Positions 1-11,062 of a stretch of DNA of 64,000 nucleotides are shown here, one piece after another. The stretch spans positions 21,140,877-21,204,876 of the forward strand of contig JAPWDM010000005.1 in assembly GCA_035578155.1 (NCBI GenBank). The letters are read 5' to 3'. The stretch's first letter is position 1; every line of letters begins with the position of its first letter. Made by a program: the position numbers and the translations under genes. This stretch comes from Brachynemurus nebulosus (Eukaryota > Arthropoda > Insecta > Neuroptera > Myrmeleontidae). The notes below the pieces were generated by a model, which was not told the origin of the DNA, searched no databases, and was given only the letters and a program-made list of their open reading frames with translations.

Positions 1-385
1 TAATAGAAAGAGAAAAACTTCAGAGCTATTGCCTGAGACTATGCTATTTGTCACCTTCCGTACTCAATATGTAAGGAAGAATTTTTAAAGCTGGATTAAC
101 TATAATAACCAACGTGTAAATTCAATTAAATAATGAATGTTACAATTGAACCTAAGCCCTCTAATAATTGATCCTCTGTTGATGACAAGTGTAACATTAC
201 ACTTTGGTCCACATAAATGCAGTTATTTTAATTATTAGGTAACATAGAGTATTTTTGTACAGCTCATTCAAAACCTGAAAAATGCCCGTATCTTGTACCA
301 AAAATTTAATTTTCTGTGACTAATAAATACAAAGTTACTAGCCTGTATATTTTTTTTTGTTACTATTGACACACACCTCCCCTGT
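1..385. other. AT-rich sequence, nothing recognised
   Basis: No open frame of note, RNA motif or inverted repeat was seen. The right edge abuts the foldback element that begins at 386. Confidence 0.6.
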
Positions 386-695
386 ATTAAAAAGTGTTAA
401 GAACTTTTTTTTGTAGAGAATCGAATTCTCTACAAAAAAGTCCGCGAGAGCACCTATCTATCTTGTACAGGTGAAAAAATACAGCGCTCCAAACACGCAC
501 TCAAAAATCCACTTTTTCGAGCGTTCCGGCAAGGTTCCGAGCGGCACACCCTGCCGGAACGGTCGAAAAAGTGGAATTTTTGAGTGCGCGTTTGGGCGCT
601 GTATTTTTTCACCTGTACAAGATACACAGGTGCTCTCGGGAACTTTTTTGTAGAGAATTCAATTCTCTACAAAAAAGGTATTAACACTTTTTAAT
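386..695. mobile_element. Foldback (palindromic) MITE, about 310 bp
   Basis: The two halves are near-perfect reverse complements. The outer 15 bp ATTAAAAAGTGTTAA (386-400) are mirrored exactly at 681-695. Inside each end lies a smaller palindrome (TTTTTTGTAGAGAAT...ATTCTCTACAAAAAA, near 404-440 and 643-676). Then come long arms containing GTACAGGTGAAAAAATACAG and a GC-richer centre with GTTCCGGC...GCCGGAAC near 523-560. The frame open at 471-653 is only the palindrome read through. TA lies next to both ends, but the TSD is not certain. I infer a non-autonomous DNA transposon; the superfamily is unknown. Confidence 0.85.
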
Positions 696-2557
<1,862 letters not shown>

Positions 2558-2628
2558 AGCAGAGCATGGAAGATTAACCCTGGATTCATGATAACAAATT
2601 TAGCACCTTATCACTATACCACCGATCC
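2558..2628 (-). pseudogene. Degenerate tRNA-like sequence (SINE head or tRNA pseudogene)
   Basis: Read on the minus strand it begins GGATCGGTGGTATAGTGATAA, which fits a pol III A box (TGGTATAGTGA) and is nearly the same as the start of the plus-strand copy at 2750. Where a B box (GGTTCGANTCC) would be, it has GGGTTAATCTTCC, which is damaged. The 3' strand of the acceptor stem is not well kept. It diverges head-to-head from the 2750-2820 copy. Whether it came from a SINE or from a tRNA gene cannot be settled from one pair. Confidence 0.5.
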
Positions 2629-2749
2629 CTTTTTGGGAACTCTTTTGAATAAAAGAAAAAGTTATTTTAATTTCAGTAATATCGATGTGCTTGTGAATAG
2701 TGAACAGTGATTGCTTAGCTATCAAAATAGATTTGTTTTAGGGATCGGT

Positions 2750-2820
2750 GGATCGGTGATATAGTGATAAAGCGTGTGTCTGGTTTTCAAGAATCCTGGG
2801 TTCGAATCCCATCTGATTCA
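2750..2820 (+). pseudogene. tRNA-like sequence with intact A and B boxes and acceptor stem
   Basis: GGATCGG (2750-2756) can pair over seven positions with CTGATTC (2813-2819), allowing two G-U pairs. TGATATAGTGATAA fits an A box. GGGTTCGAATCCC gives an intact TpsiC arm and B box. The anticodon arm does not fold into a clean 5-bp stem with a 7-nt loop, so no anticodon is assigned. The start GGATCGGT is duplicated just upstream (2742-2749). It is most likely a tRNA-derived SINE head or a tRNA pseudogene rather than a working tRNA. Confidence 0.6.
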
Positions 2821-2860
2821 GTTTGATATATTTTCAATTTCCATCTGATTTCTAATTAGT

Positions 2861-2897
2861 GTTCTCATAATGTTTCCTGCGCAAACATTATGAGAAC
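2861..2897. repeat. Perfect 15-bp hairpin
   Basis: GTTCTCATAATGTTT (2861-2875) and AAACATTATGAGAAC (2883-2897) are exact reverse complements around the 7-nt loop CCTGCGC. It lies about 40 bp downstream of the tRNA-like sequence and could be the remnant of a palindromic element or a structured tail. Confidence 0.85.
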
Positions 2898-3914
2898 TTT
2901 TTGGTGTCTAGATTATAGATTCTAGCCTGAAATTAAAATACTTCTGTCGCAGCATCCTGCATAACATAGCGAATTTCCGTTTACAAAAATTAATTTTTTT
3001 TGGAAACCAGTTTACATAGAATGATAGAATAATTGTTCAAAAATGTTTTTTATGTGGTTCTTTTTTTTCTTTCTAATGGTGTAAAAACAATGTCGCAAAA
3101 ACTTTTCAGCTTGGAGAAATTTTGGCAAAAAATTTATTTTTCCACGAAAAATGCAAAAAAAACATGTTTCGGGTATTAGACGTGCCTGGCTGACGAACTC
3201 ATCCAAGATTTTTGACTTTAAGACAAATTTTTATCATCGTCCCAGGCTCAAGTCGCATCATGAGTTTAATTTCCAATTCAGAAATTCGTTAAAATCAGGT
3301 AACTATTTAGAAAATATTTTTGTGACACTGACGAAAAAGCTGTCTTTTTCGTTTAAGAAAGTTTATGAATATAAATGGATCAGGATAGGAAAAAGAGGCA
3401 ACATTTCAATCAAAATTATTCAGCGCGGTATCAACTAATTCATAGTAAACATAATTATGTAAAAATAGATAGATTTAGTAAAAGCATCGCCAGTGTATTT
3501 TACTTAATATCATTTGTATAGTTGCGATAACCGAATATGAACTCCAGTCTACTCTATATTTTCATTTATTTCAAAACGGAATACATTTATTGAAACGACA
3601 ATTCTCAAACGGAACAATTACATAAAGGTTTCGGAAATGTTTTGACCTGAATATCTATATCGCAGACATAGTGTGTATTATATTTGTGATATTAGTTGTG
3701 TGTTAAAACTTATCTACCGTAATAATAATCAAATGCTTGTAATAACCAACCTTGTATATTATGTAATTATGTATTGTAAATTAATTGCATGTATCAAGAC
3801 ACCAAATTTGGAATAATTCCCAAATTTACTCAGATTATATTATAAATAGTAATAATTATAGAGGAGATACCTGCTAGAAAAAATATTATTGATTTGATAT
3901 TTGATGCAACAGTA
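2898..3914. other. AT-rich sequence, nothing recognised
   Basis: Overlapping frames at 3012-3206 (minus) and 3151-3438 (plus) are open but match no known family, and nothing around them supports coding. Confidence 0.5.
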
Positions 3915-4703
3915 CACGGAGAGAAAATTCATATAAAAATTACTGTGCCCAGCACTACAATCGACGTGTAAAAGGCGAACATATTCAATTTTGTACGGTA
4001 AAAATATAAAAATTATAATTAATCATAGAAAATTTAAAGGATAGAATATTGTGTCCGTAATATTAGCTCCGTAAAATTTGTAAAACAGCACAGTAAAAAG
4101 TTCCATTGCCGACAAAAAAATATTTTTTAATTGTTTTTCTTACAAAAATTACCATGCTATCTGCTAATAGTAGAAAGAAAAAAAGAGAAAGAAGGTTGTG
4201 TGTGTGTTGTGAACGCTGTTGAAATGTACCTCACTCATAGCAAGTCACATAGCCAACCATAGGTGTGGACGACCAACTTGGTCGGACGGGTCGGACCAAG
4301 CACCTTGATCCATTAGACTGTCTTACAAGCAGCAAGCAGTATTCATTACATTGTCTTAGAGGACGGGGATGTCACCGTTTAATTCACTATCTTTAGTATT
4401 AGAATATATTGTTGGCAATGATTTTTGTATACATCATAAAGAATCGAAAGTCGGAAAAGATCGGGCATCTTCGAAGTTTTTACAGGTACAGCCCAAGCCA
4501 CATAAGGTTGCGGGTCAGATGCGCAAATGAAAGAGTACGACAACAAGAATTAAACTATAACATATATGCATAAGAGTTGTGATAAAAATTGTGTTAGCAC
4601 ATTAAATTTTACCATGCTAGCACATATTTTTTATTTTGGTCGTCGATCGCGCACGCATTATAAGAGAGCATGGTAATTTTTCTGAAATTTTATCTACAAT
4701 AAG
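3915..4703 (+). mobile_element. CACGGAGAG-family TA-flanked element, copy 1 (3' terminal repeat missing)
   Basis: It begins with the family end CACGGAGAGAAAATTCATAT directly after TA (3913-3914). It then follows copies 2 to 5 through shared blocks: the ATCGACGTG block, the CAGCACAGTAAAAAGTTCC block, TACCATGCT motifs, and the GGTCGTCGATCGCGCAC block. Homology stops at TTTTATCTACAA near 4699, just before the 3' inverted repeat present in copies 2 and 5. The central part (AACTTGGTCGGACGGGTCGG) pairs it with copy 4. No transposase remnant is visible. Confidence 0.85.
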
Positions 4704-5090
4704 GAACTGAGCTTGCAAAATCCCAGAAACACATTTTTTCAGTTGATATATGTATGCTCAAAATAGTGCAAAGGTTAATATTTCAGACGTTGCCAGTTCA
4801 CATTTTTGTGATTTTGGTTTCCATAATCCTAGATTCCAGTTAGAATTTGTCAGATGAGTGGAGTTTAAAAAAGTGGCTGACGAAAAAATACATTGACATT
4901 AGTTTTATATATAGGTAGTAATCACTGCGATAAATGATAAAATGATAAATATCAAAAAACTCTTTGTACTTGCGTATACACAAGTCCGAATCAAATAAAT
5001 TTTGTTGCAGAGGAGGAAATGTTACATCTGTAAAACACTTAAGGTGTGTTCAAGATGTATTCAAGAATAACGGTGGGGGCATAAAAAAAA
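4704..5090. other. AT-rich sequence, nothing recognised
   Basis: No feature seen between copy 1 of the CACGGAGAG family and the TTAA element at 5091. Confidence 0.5.
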
Positions 5091-6353
5091 TTAAAGGAGT
5101 ATTCAGGGTTAGAATAACTTGAAAAAAGACTTATTTTTATTAATTTTTCCCAAAAGACCTTATATGCAATCGCTTTCCGCTTTGATACCTTCTACACATT
5201 TTCAGGTATTTTTTTAAGTATCAAGAAATCATTAAACTTAAAATTATTACACCGGTTCAGAAAAAAATAAGTTTAAAAAAAAGCGAACAATCGACTCTGC
5301 TTTTTTGTGTCTGTAAAAACGGGTTGAAATTTAAAGCGAGTGAATTTTTTAGGTTTAGTAGGTTTAGTGGTCCAAAAAATTTGTAGCGTTTCCAACAAAA
5401 ATTGTAGGTACGGGGTGAAACCTTTGTGTCGTTTTCGAAAATATACTTCTGAGTAAAACACCTTTGAAGTTTTAACCCGGCGTGTGTACACTATATTTTC
5501 AAGAACACGGTGTGTACACTGGGTCTTTCAAGGAACGGTCATGTTTTGTAGGCTTCCAAAAAATCTCAAAAAATTCTGAGTTACTTTTTGGAGTGTCTAC
5601 TACATGGCCCAGCAGTTGTCAGAGTCAAAAGTTTAAAACTGTTATTAATAAAAATCGATCAGTAGTCCAAAAAGCATGAAAAATAAAATTTTGTAAAAAA
5701 ATTCCCAACTCTACAATAAAGGAATATTAAAACAAATGGTTTTAGGCTTTTGTAGCTTATACTATGCGCTTTCAAATGAATATAGTTTTTTTGGCATCGG
5801 CTCCAAAAAGCTGAATTATTCAAGCACCTGAAAATGGGGAATATTTACAGGCAAGTGATACTAAACGGAACAGTAATTATTTGACACAAAATGAGTTTTT
5901 ATTATTGAAAATATAAAAGAAATTAAATACTAATAGAAGAAAAACCGAAAAAGCAAGAAAGTAAAGAAAAGAAATAGAGCAAAGCTTTGTTTTATATAAA
6001 AAAAAAAATGAAAAAATAAAGCCGCGATTCCACTGCTGTGCACCTTATCCATGTCATCTAACGTGGATCCATCAATGAATTATAACGGTATACAATAATT
6101 TGTCAAAGCCCGCGCTGTATTCATAAGAGAGAAATTTGAGTTTTAAATTTCGACTGTTCTTTTAAAACCCAGTATACACACGCCGGGTTAATATCTGTTA
6201 ATATAAAATATTTTATATATGCCTATCCTAACTCGACAACTACTCAATATTTCGTTTTTTAAATTTAATCTTACGATTATTGGTATATAAAAGCACAAAA
6301 ATACCAGGGGAAAAATTACGATTTTTTTTCTGCAACCCTGAATTACCCCTTAA
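5091..6353. mobile_element. TTAA-flanked element, split by a nested element
   Basis: The left end TTAAAGGAGTATTCAGGGTT (5091-5110) and the right end AACCCTGAATTACCCCTTAA (6334-6353) are inverted repeats with a few mismatches, each bounded by TTAA. Removing the nested 5472-6191 element leaves about 540 bp. TTAA duplication is typical of piggyBac and Kolobok, but the termini begin with GG or AGG rather than CCC, so I do not assign a superfamily. No coding remnant is visible. Confidence 0.7.
5472..6191. mobile_element. piggyBac-like MITE with TTAA TSD
   Basis: TTAA (5472-5475) is followed by CCCGGCGTGTGTACACT, and the right end reads AGTATACACACGCCGGG then TTAA (6188-6191). The inverted repeats match over about 17 bp with one difference. 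CCC next to TTAA is the piggyBac signature. A second GTGTGTACACTGGG lies near 5508-5523 as a subterminal repeat. The interior is non-coding; the frame at 5482-5679 starts in the terminal repeat. It is inserted in the 5091-6353 element and is therefore younger. Confidence 0.85.
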
Positions 6354-6977
6354 TAATACGTATTGCATCTCAAAAATAACTAAAGACATTGATCCCGTAA
6401 GAGAAGGAATGTAGTTTTCAAACTTGAATTATACATAATTGAAAGCTTTCGAAAACTGAATTTTCAAAGATTATGTAAAAATATTCCGAACGTGTCAAAT
6501 ACTAAATTACACACATATTTACAGTACTAACTCGTTTGTTCTACCGTAGCATTAGTAGTGGTTATTGACATAAAGTATTATTAAAATTTAATAAATGATA
6601 TTACATACTCTGTTTTGTTGGATAGACACTTAATAAATTTCAGTTTGATTAGATATGATTAGTTATTAATGCGTTCATATTAATTTAAATTATTATGTTT
6701 GTCGTCTCATTGCTATATCTAACACATGCACACACACACATACAGTCGAGATTTGAGCCATTTGAGCCCACATGTAATAAATATTAATATAATATTAATT
6801 TCCTTGAATATGTATCAGAACATGATCCTCTCCACTGGTAATATAATACGATATGGAGTGGTTAAAATAACATGGTCCCTGTTCGATACATGACATGTAA
6901 CAATGTATAATTAGTGTGTAATAATTTTCCATTAAAATTCACTATTTGACTGTGAAATTTAATTAATTTTGAAAATA
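6354..6977. other. AT-rich sequence, nothing recognised
   Basis: It contains a short CA run near 6727-6741. No gene or repeat boundary seen. Confidence 0.5.
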
Positions 6978-8021
6978 TTAGGTTGGCCAGAAAATCTTTA
7001 TCGGAAATTTTCTTAAATTTTAGAAAATTATAATGGTTCTGGAACATTTTCTAATATTTCTATATAAGTGGCCAGATACAAGCTGGACGTCGTTAGGGTT
7101 GTATTAGCACTAGTACCTACACGGAGAGAAAATTCATAGAAAAATTACTGTGCTCAGCACTACAATCGACGTGTAAAAGCCAAACATATTCAATTTTGTA
7201 CGGTAAAAATATAAAAATTATAATTAATCATAGAAAATTTAAAGGATAAAATATTCTTTCCGTAATATTAGCTCCGTAAAATTTGTAAAACAGCACAGTA
7301 AAAAGTTCCCTTCCCGACAAAAAAATATTTTTTAATTGTTTTTCTTACAAAAATTACCATACTGTCTTCTAATATTTCAAATGCTATCTGCTAATAGTAG
7401 AAAGTAAGAAAGAGAAGTTATCAAACGCTGTCACATAGCCAGGCAGGCTGCAGAAGGTATCAACACAATCATACATGAAGGTCACATAGCCAGGCTGGTG
7501 TGGCAAGTAACATAGCCAGGCTGGTGTGGTGTGATGTGCAAATACTAAACAGTATTCATTAGAATGTCTTACAAGACGATCATCGTTTAATTCATCATTT
7601 TGTTACTTCACTATCTTCAGTATTAGAATATATTGTTACCAATCATTTTGTATGTATCGATTGTTCCTCAGCGCGTACAGCCCAAGTAACAAGGTTGCGG
7701 GTCAGGTGCGCAAATGAAAGAGTACGACAACAAGAATTAAACTATAACATATATGCATAGGAGTGTGATAGAAGTTGTGTTAGCACATTAAATTTTACCA
7801 TGCTAGCACAACAATTTTTATGAAGCCATGACTAATACTTTTTACGTTTCAATTTAATAATATTTACATGATCGTAAAATATTTTTTACTTTGGTCGTCG
7901 ATCGCGCACCCATTATAAGTGAGCATGGTAATTTTTCTGAAATTTTATCTACAGAAATTATATGATTTTTCTCTCCGTGTACTGTAACTTTGTTTTTGTT
8001 TTAACTTTCTGGCCAACCTAA
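6978..8021. mobile_element. mariner-like MITE remnant, split by a nested element
   Basis: The left terminus TTAGGTTGGCCAGAAA (6978-6993) and right terminus TTTCTGGCCAACCTAA (8006-8021) are exact inverted repeats flanked by TA (6976-6977 and 8022-8023). TTAGGTTGG ends with TA duplication are typical of mariner elements. Without the nested 7120-7979 element only about 180 bp remain (6978-7119 plus 7980-8021), far too short for a transposase gene. Confidence 0.85.
7120..7979 (+). mobile_element. CACGGAGAG-family TA-flanked element, copy 2 (complete, 860 bp)
   Basis: The 5' end CACGGAGAGAAAATTCATA (from 7120) and the 3' end ATGATTTTTCTCTCCGTG (to 7979) form inverted repeats of about 20 bp, flanked by TA on both sides (7118-7119, 7980-7981). 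This copy shows the full terminal structure missing from copies 1 and 4. Its centre has lost the long GGTCGGAC-type block and instead repeats CATAGCCAGGCTGGTGTGG. It sits inside the mariner-like remnant. Confidence 0.92.
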
Positions 8022-8499
8022 TAGTTATTAAAGTGTTTAATGTTTTCTTCGGTTCCAGAAAAGTTGACGGACGGAAAGTTTCCCGACAACGATTTACCGA
8101 TTTAAGATTTACCGTTTCGAAATTCTACAATTATTTTCCCACGGATTTCTCACTTGCTTCGATAAATTGTCGGGTAATTATGTTGGGGAATTAGGTCTAT
8201 AAAAACTGCGAGGAAATGGATCATAAAATCATGGAATAGATGAATTATTCTTTCAACGAATTGCTTGGCAATGAATTTTGTAGTCGGTGTCCTTTCCGAA
8301 CACGGTTTTCTTCGAGAGTTTTCTTGTTCGGTTGCACTGTCGGTTTTTGTTCTCCCAGTATTTTGTAAATTTTAAAATAATGATAATGCATTGATTGAAA
8401 TATGATGATGTTTATTAACCTAAACAATAGTGTTTCATAAATTTTAATTGATATATTGTTCAGAACATACGCATATGATTAACTTGGGTACATTTTTCG
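8022..8499. other. AT-rich sequence, nothing recognised
   Basis: No feature seen apart from the 8-bp target copy ATTTTTCG (8492-8499) that begins the next element's TSD. Confidence 0.5.
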
Positions 8500-8817
8500 C
8501 AGTGGCGTAGTGAACATAACCGGCGCCCGGGGCATGAAACTTTATTAGCGCCCCTCAGAGCCGGACCTAGCCTGAGTAGCGCCCGTGGCAGAGTCAAAAA
8601 ATGGCGCCCCTTTAGAAAAAATATTGCCTTTTTCCTCCCAAAAAACAACTGACGAGCAAAAAAAAAACCTCATATACCTCATTTTTTTGGCGCCCCCGAA
8701 GACCTGCCACCCTTTGGGGCACATTTGACACCCCTCTTTGGCGCATATTTGGCGCCCCTCTACGAGTGGCGCCCGGTGCATGATAGACCCCCTTGCACCC
8801 CCGTCGCTACGCCTCTG
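8500..8817. mobile_element. hAT-type MITE, 318 bp, with perfect 8-bp TSD
   Basis: The termini CAGTGGCGTAG (8500-8510) and CTACGCCTCTG (8807-8817) are inverted repeats with one mismatch. The flanking 8 bp ATTTTTCG occur exactly at 8492-8499 and 8818-8825. CAGNG ends plus 8-bp duplication indicate hAT. The interior is much more GC-rich than its surroundings and repeats the motif GGCGCCC. The two overlapping minus-strand frames here are by-products of that composition. Confidence 0.92.
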
Positions 8818-8825
8818 ATTTTTCG

Positions 8826-9208
8826 GAAGGTAGGGGTGTCCAATATCAAAATTTTTGTTTACGAGTCTTTGTAAAGGTCGTACGTAATTGTACAAAAAAA
8901 GGTTTTTAATAAAAACTGTTCAAGATTTTTGGTGAAAAATTAACTATTATTTTGCAAATTTAATAAACGCCGCAGTTATGCATCAAAAGGGCTCCAGGTT
9001 TCTGACTGGTGGAACACCTCCAATCAGCATGTCTTAGTAGTTGCTTAAACAAAGTTCGGTTCTACATTATTGTCGCGAAAACTAAGTCGATCAGAGAGTT
9101 TTATAAAAACTAATATTTTGTAGGGTGATTGTCTAGTTAACGTAATTTGTGAAAATTACAGTCAAACCCCATGCTCGTTGGACAGACCCAGTCAGCACTA
9201 CCTAGGAA
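8826..9208. other. Sequence between two hAT elements, nothing recognised
   Basis: No gene or repeat recognised. Confidence 0.5.
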
Positions 9209-9216
9209 TTGTAGAG

Positions 9217-10477
9217 CAGGGGTCCTCAAAGTCCAAATATGCTGTCAGCATCTTAGATCGTTTTCAACCTCAAATTTGTAGATATTATTTATCTAAATTT
9301 TTGTGTCCTAAAAAACCTATGAATCTGATTTTGTAGTAAACATTTTTCCGTTGGAAAATTTCAAATTTTATGTGAAATATATCTTGTTATCAGGGCCGTA
9401 ACTAGGTCTTCAGGGGCCCCGGGGAAGAAAGTACAATCGGGGCACCTACGCCGCCCCGGGCAAAACAAAAAATTCCGCCCCTTGACAAAAACAAAAGCTG
9501 CGACCTTTTTTTGCTCGCCATTCGTTTTCTGCCCTTAAAATTATGCCCCCCGGCAAAAAAGCGACGACTTTTGTTTTTCTTTTGATTGTCATTCGAAATA
9601 CCGCCCTTAAAATTTGCCAAGAAATTTAGAAATTTGAAATTTATTGTACTCTCTTGGGGGCCCCCTTTGGATGAGGGCTCCAGGGCAATGCCCCGGCTGC
9701 CCCGGCCTAGTTACGGCCCTGCTTGTTATGTAGACTTTATATATCATTGGTGTTTAACTTTTTTTTTACTAGTTCTTGTCTGTTATAATTTTTACGGTGA
9801 TCCACTTTTACATAAATCAGGTCCTTAGATCAAAGTAACCAAATCTATCCAGGAAATGTAATCGAATTTTCAATTCTAATTTTGTCAGGAATGAAGAAAG
9901 TAGTATCGAAAACCTATGATCACCTCCAAATTGCATATTTTTAACATTAATACTTTCATTGTCGATCGCGCGATATCGTGTGATACGGCTACTTTACTAT
10001 ATGGCCAATCACGTGATATTGCGTAACAAATATATGAACCTACTTATTTAACATATAATATTCGGTCATCTCACAGTCTATATTTTTAGCTTGGCACTCA
10101 ACGTGTTAAAATTACGGTTTTTGAAGCGTTTAAATAATTATGCGTTATACGCAATGACGTCTACAAGTTCAGTTTTTTATTTTAAAATAAATAGTTATGA
10201 AAATGATATCAATTAAATTTGTTGGTGGAATTTGTGTAACCTGGGTGCCAAATTTTCATTTTTCCAATAAAAATGGCAGAGTTAGTCAAAAAAATATGAT
10301 TTATTTCCCGGATGCGATTTTTCTATTAAGCGATCCACCAGTTAAACATCACCTGCCTATAATATCCAAACGCATTTTTCCGTTGTGTCCTTCCTTACTT
10401 TAAAGTGTCTTCTTGGTCTGCTAAATATTTTAGTATTTACAGTGTGGCCTGCCGATGCAGAACGTTGGGAACCCCTG
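9217..10477. mobile_element. Older hAT-like element, split by a nested hAT MITE
   Basis: The left end CAGGGGTCCTCAAAGTCC (9217-) and the right end, read inverted as CAGGGGTTCCCAACGTTCTG, are degenerate hAT-type inverted repeats. The flanking 8-mers TTGTAGAG (9209-9216) and TTCTAGAC (10478-10485) match at 6 of 8 positions, as expected for an old TSD. The 331-bp element at 9391-9721 interrupts it. No transposase similarity was recognised. The 68-codon frame at 10197-10403 is unassigned. Confidence 0.6.
9391..9721. mobile_element. hAT-type MITE, 331 bp, with perfect 8-bp TSD
   Basis: CAGGGCCGTAACTAGG (9391-9406) and CCTAGTTACGGCCCTG (9706-9721) are exact 16-bp inverted repeats. The TSD CTTGTTAT is exact at 9383-9390 and 9722-9729 and fits the hAT target pattern nTnnnnAn. 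The interior is G/C-rich, with the GGGGCCCCGGGG region at one end and GCCCCGGCTGCCCCGG at the other. It is nested in 9217-10477 and so inserted later. Confidence 0.94.
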
Positions 10478-10510
10478 TTCTAGACGATCTACATTTTCTT
10501 CATAAATTGT

Positions 10511-11062
10511 CTTAAGGTAGTTGCTCCGGAAAACGATTTTTCAAAGGATTTTAACGAAACTTCTCTAGACATTTATTTAATTCAATACAAATAATACACG
10601 CCTATACCGGAAAAAAAAATTTACCGCCCCAATTTTGAGAAAAACGGTTTCAAAATTTTGTAATTTTAACACGGGCTCTTATGCGAAAACTGTATTCTTT
10701 TTTAATTTTTTTTTTTTTTTTTTTTGTTCAATAAAATGAAAACGTGTCAAAGGAATTTGATAAAAATTTAATATGTTATAAAATACCTTTAAAGTTGCAG
10801 ACCATATTTAATAAGAAATAAAAATTATTGATCGCGCCGTTTTTGAAATATAATTTATAAGCATCATTTTGCAACGTTTTTACAACGCTTTTTCAGCAAC
10901 GCTTTTATATTGCTACAATATAAGCGCGCGAAATTTAAAAAAAAAAACAAGTGATATACAAATATAATTACTGAAGAATATTAATACATTATTTAATTTT
11001 TGATATTTTTTTTTTTTGAGATATACTTTTGTACCTGACTGTCTCAGGAGAACTACCTTAAG
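10511..11062. mobile_element. TTAA-flanked inverted-repeat element, about 550 bp
   Basis: CTTAAGGTAGTTGCTCC (10511-10527) and GGAGAACTACCTTAAG (11047-11062) are inverted repeats with one inserted base. TTAA at each end is compatible with a TTAA target. The interior holds a T run near 10709-10725 and is non-coding. The superfamily is unassigned; the element at 55722-56880 has related TTAAGGTGGTT ends. Confidence 0.75.

Noticed and set aside
471..653. 60-codon frame inside the 386-695 element
   Set aside because: It reads through a palindrome and has no independent support.
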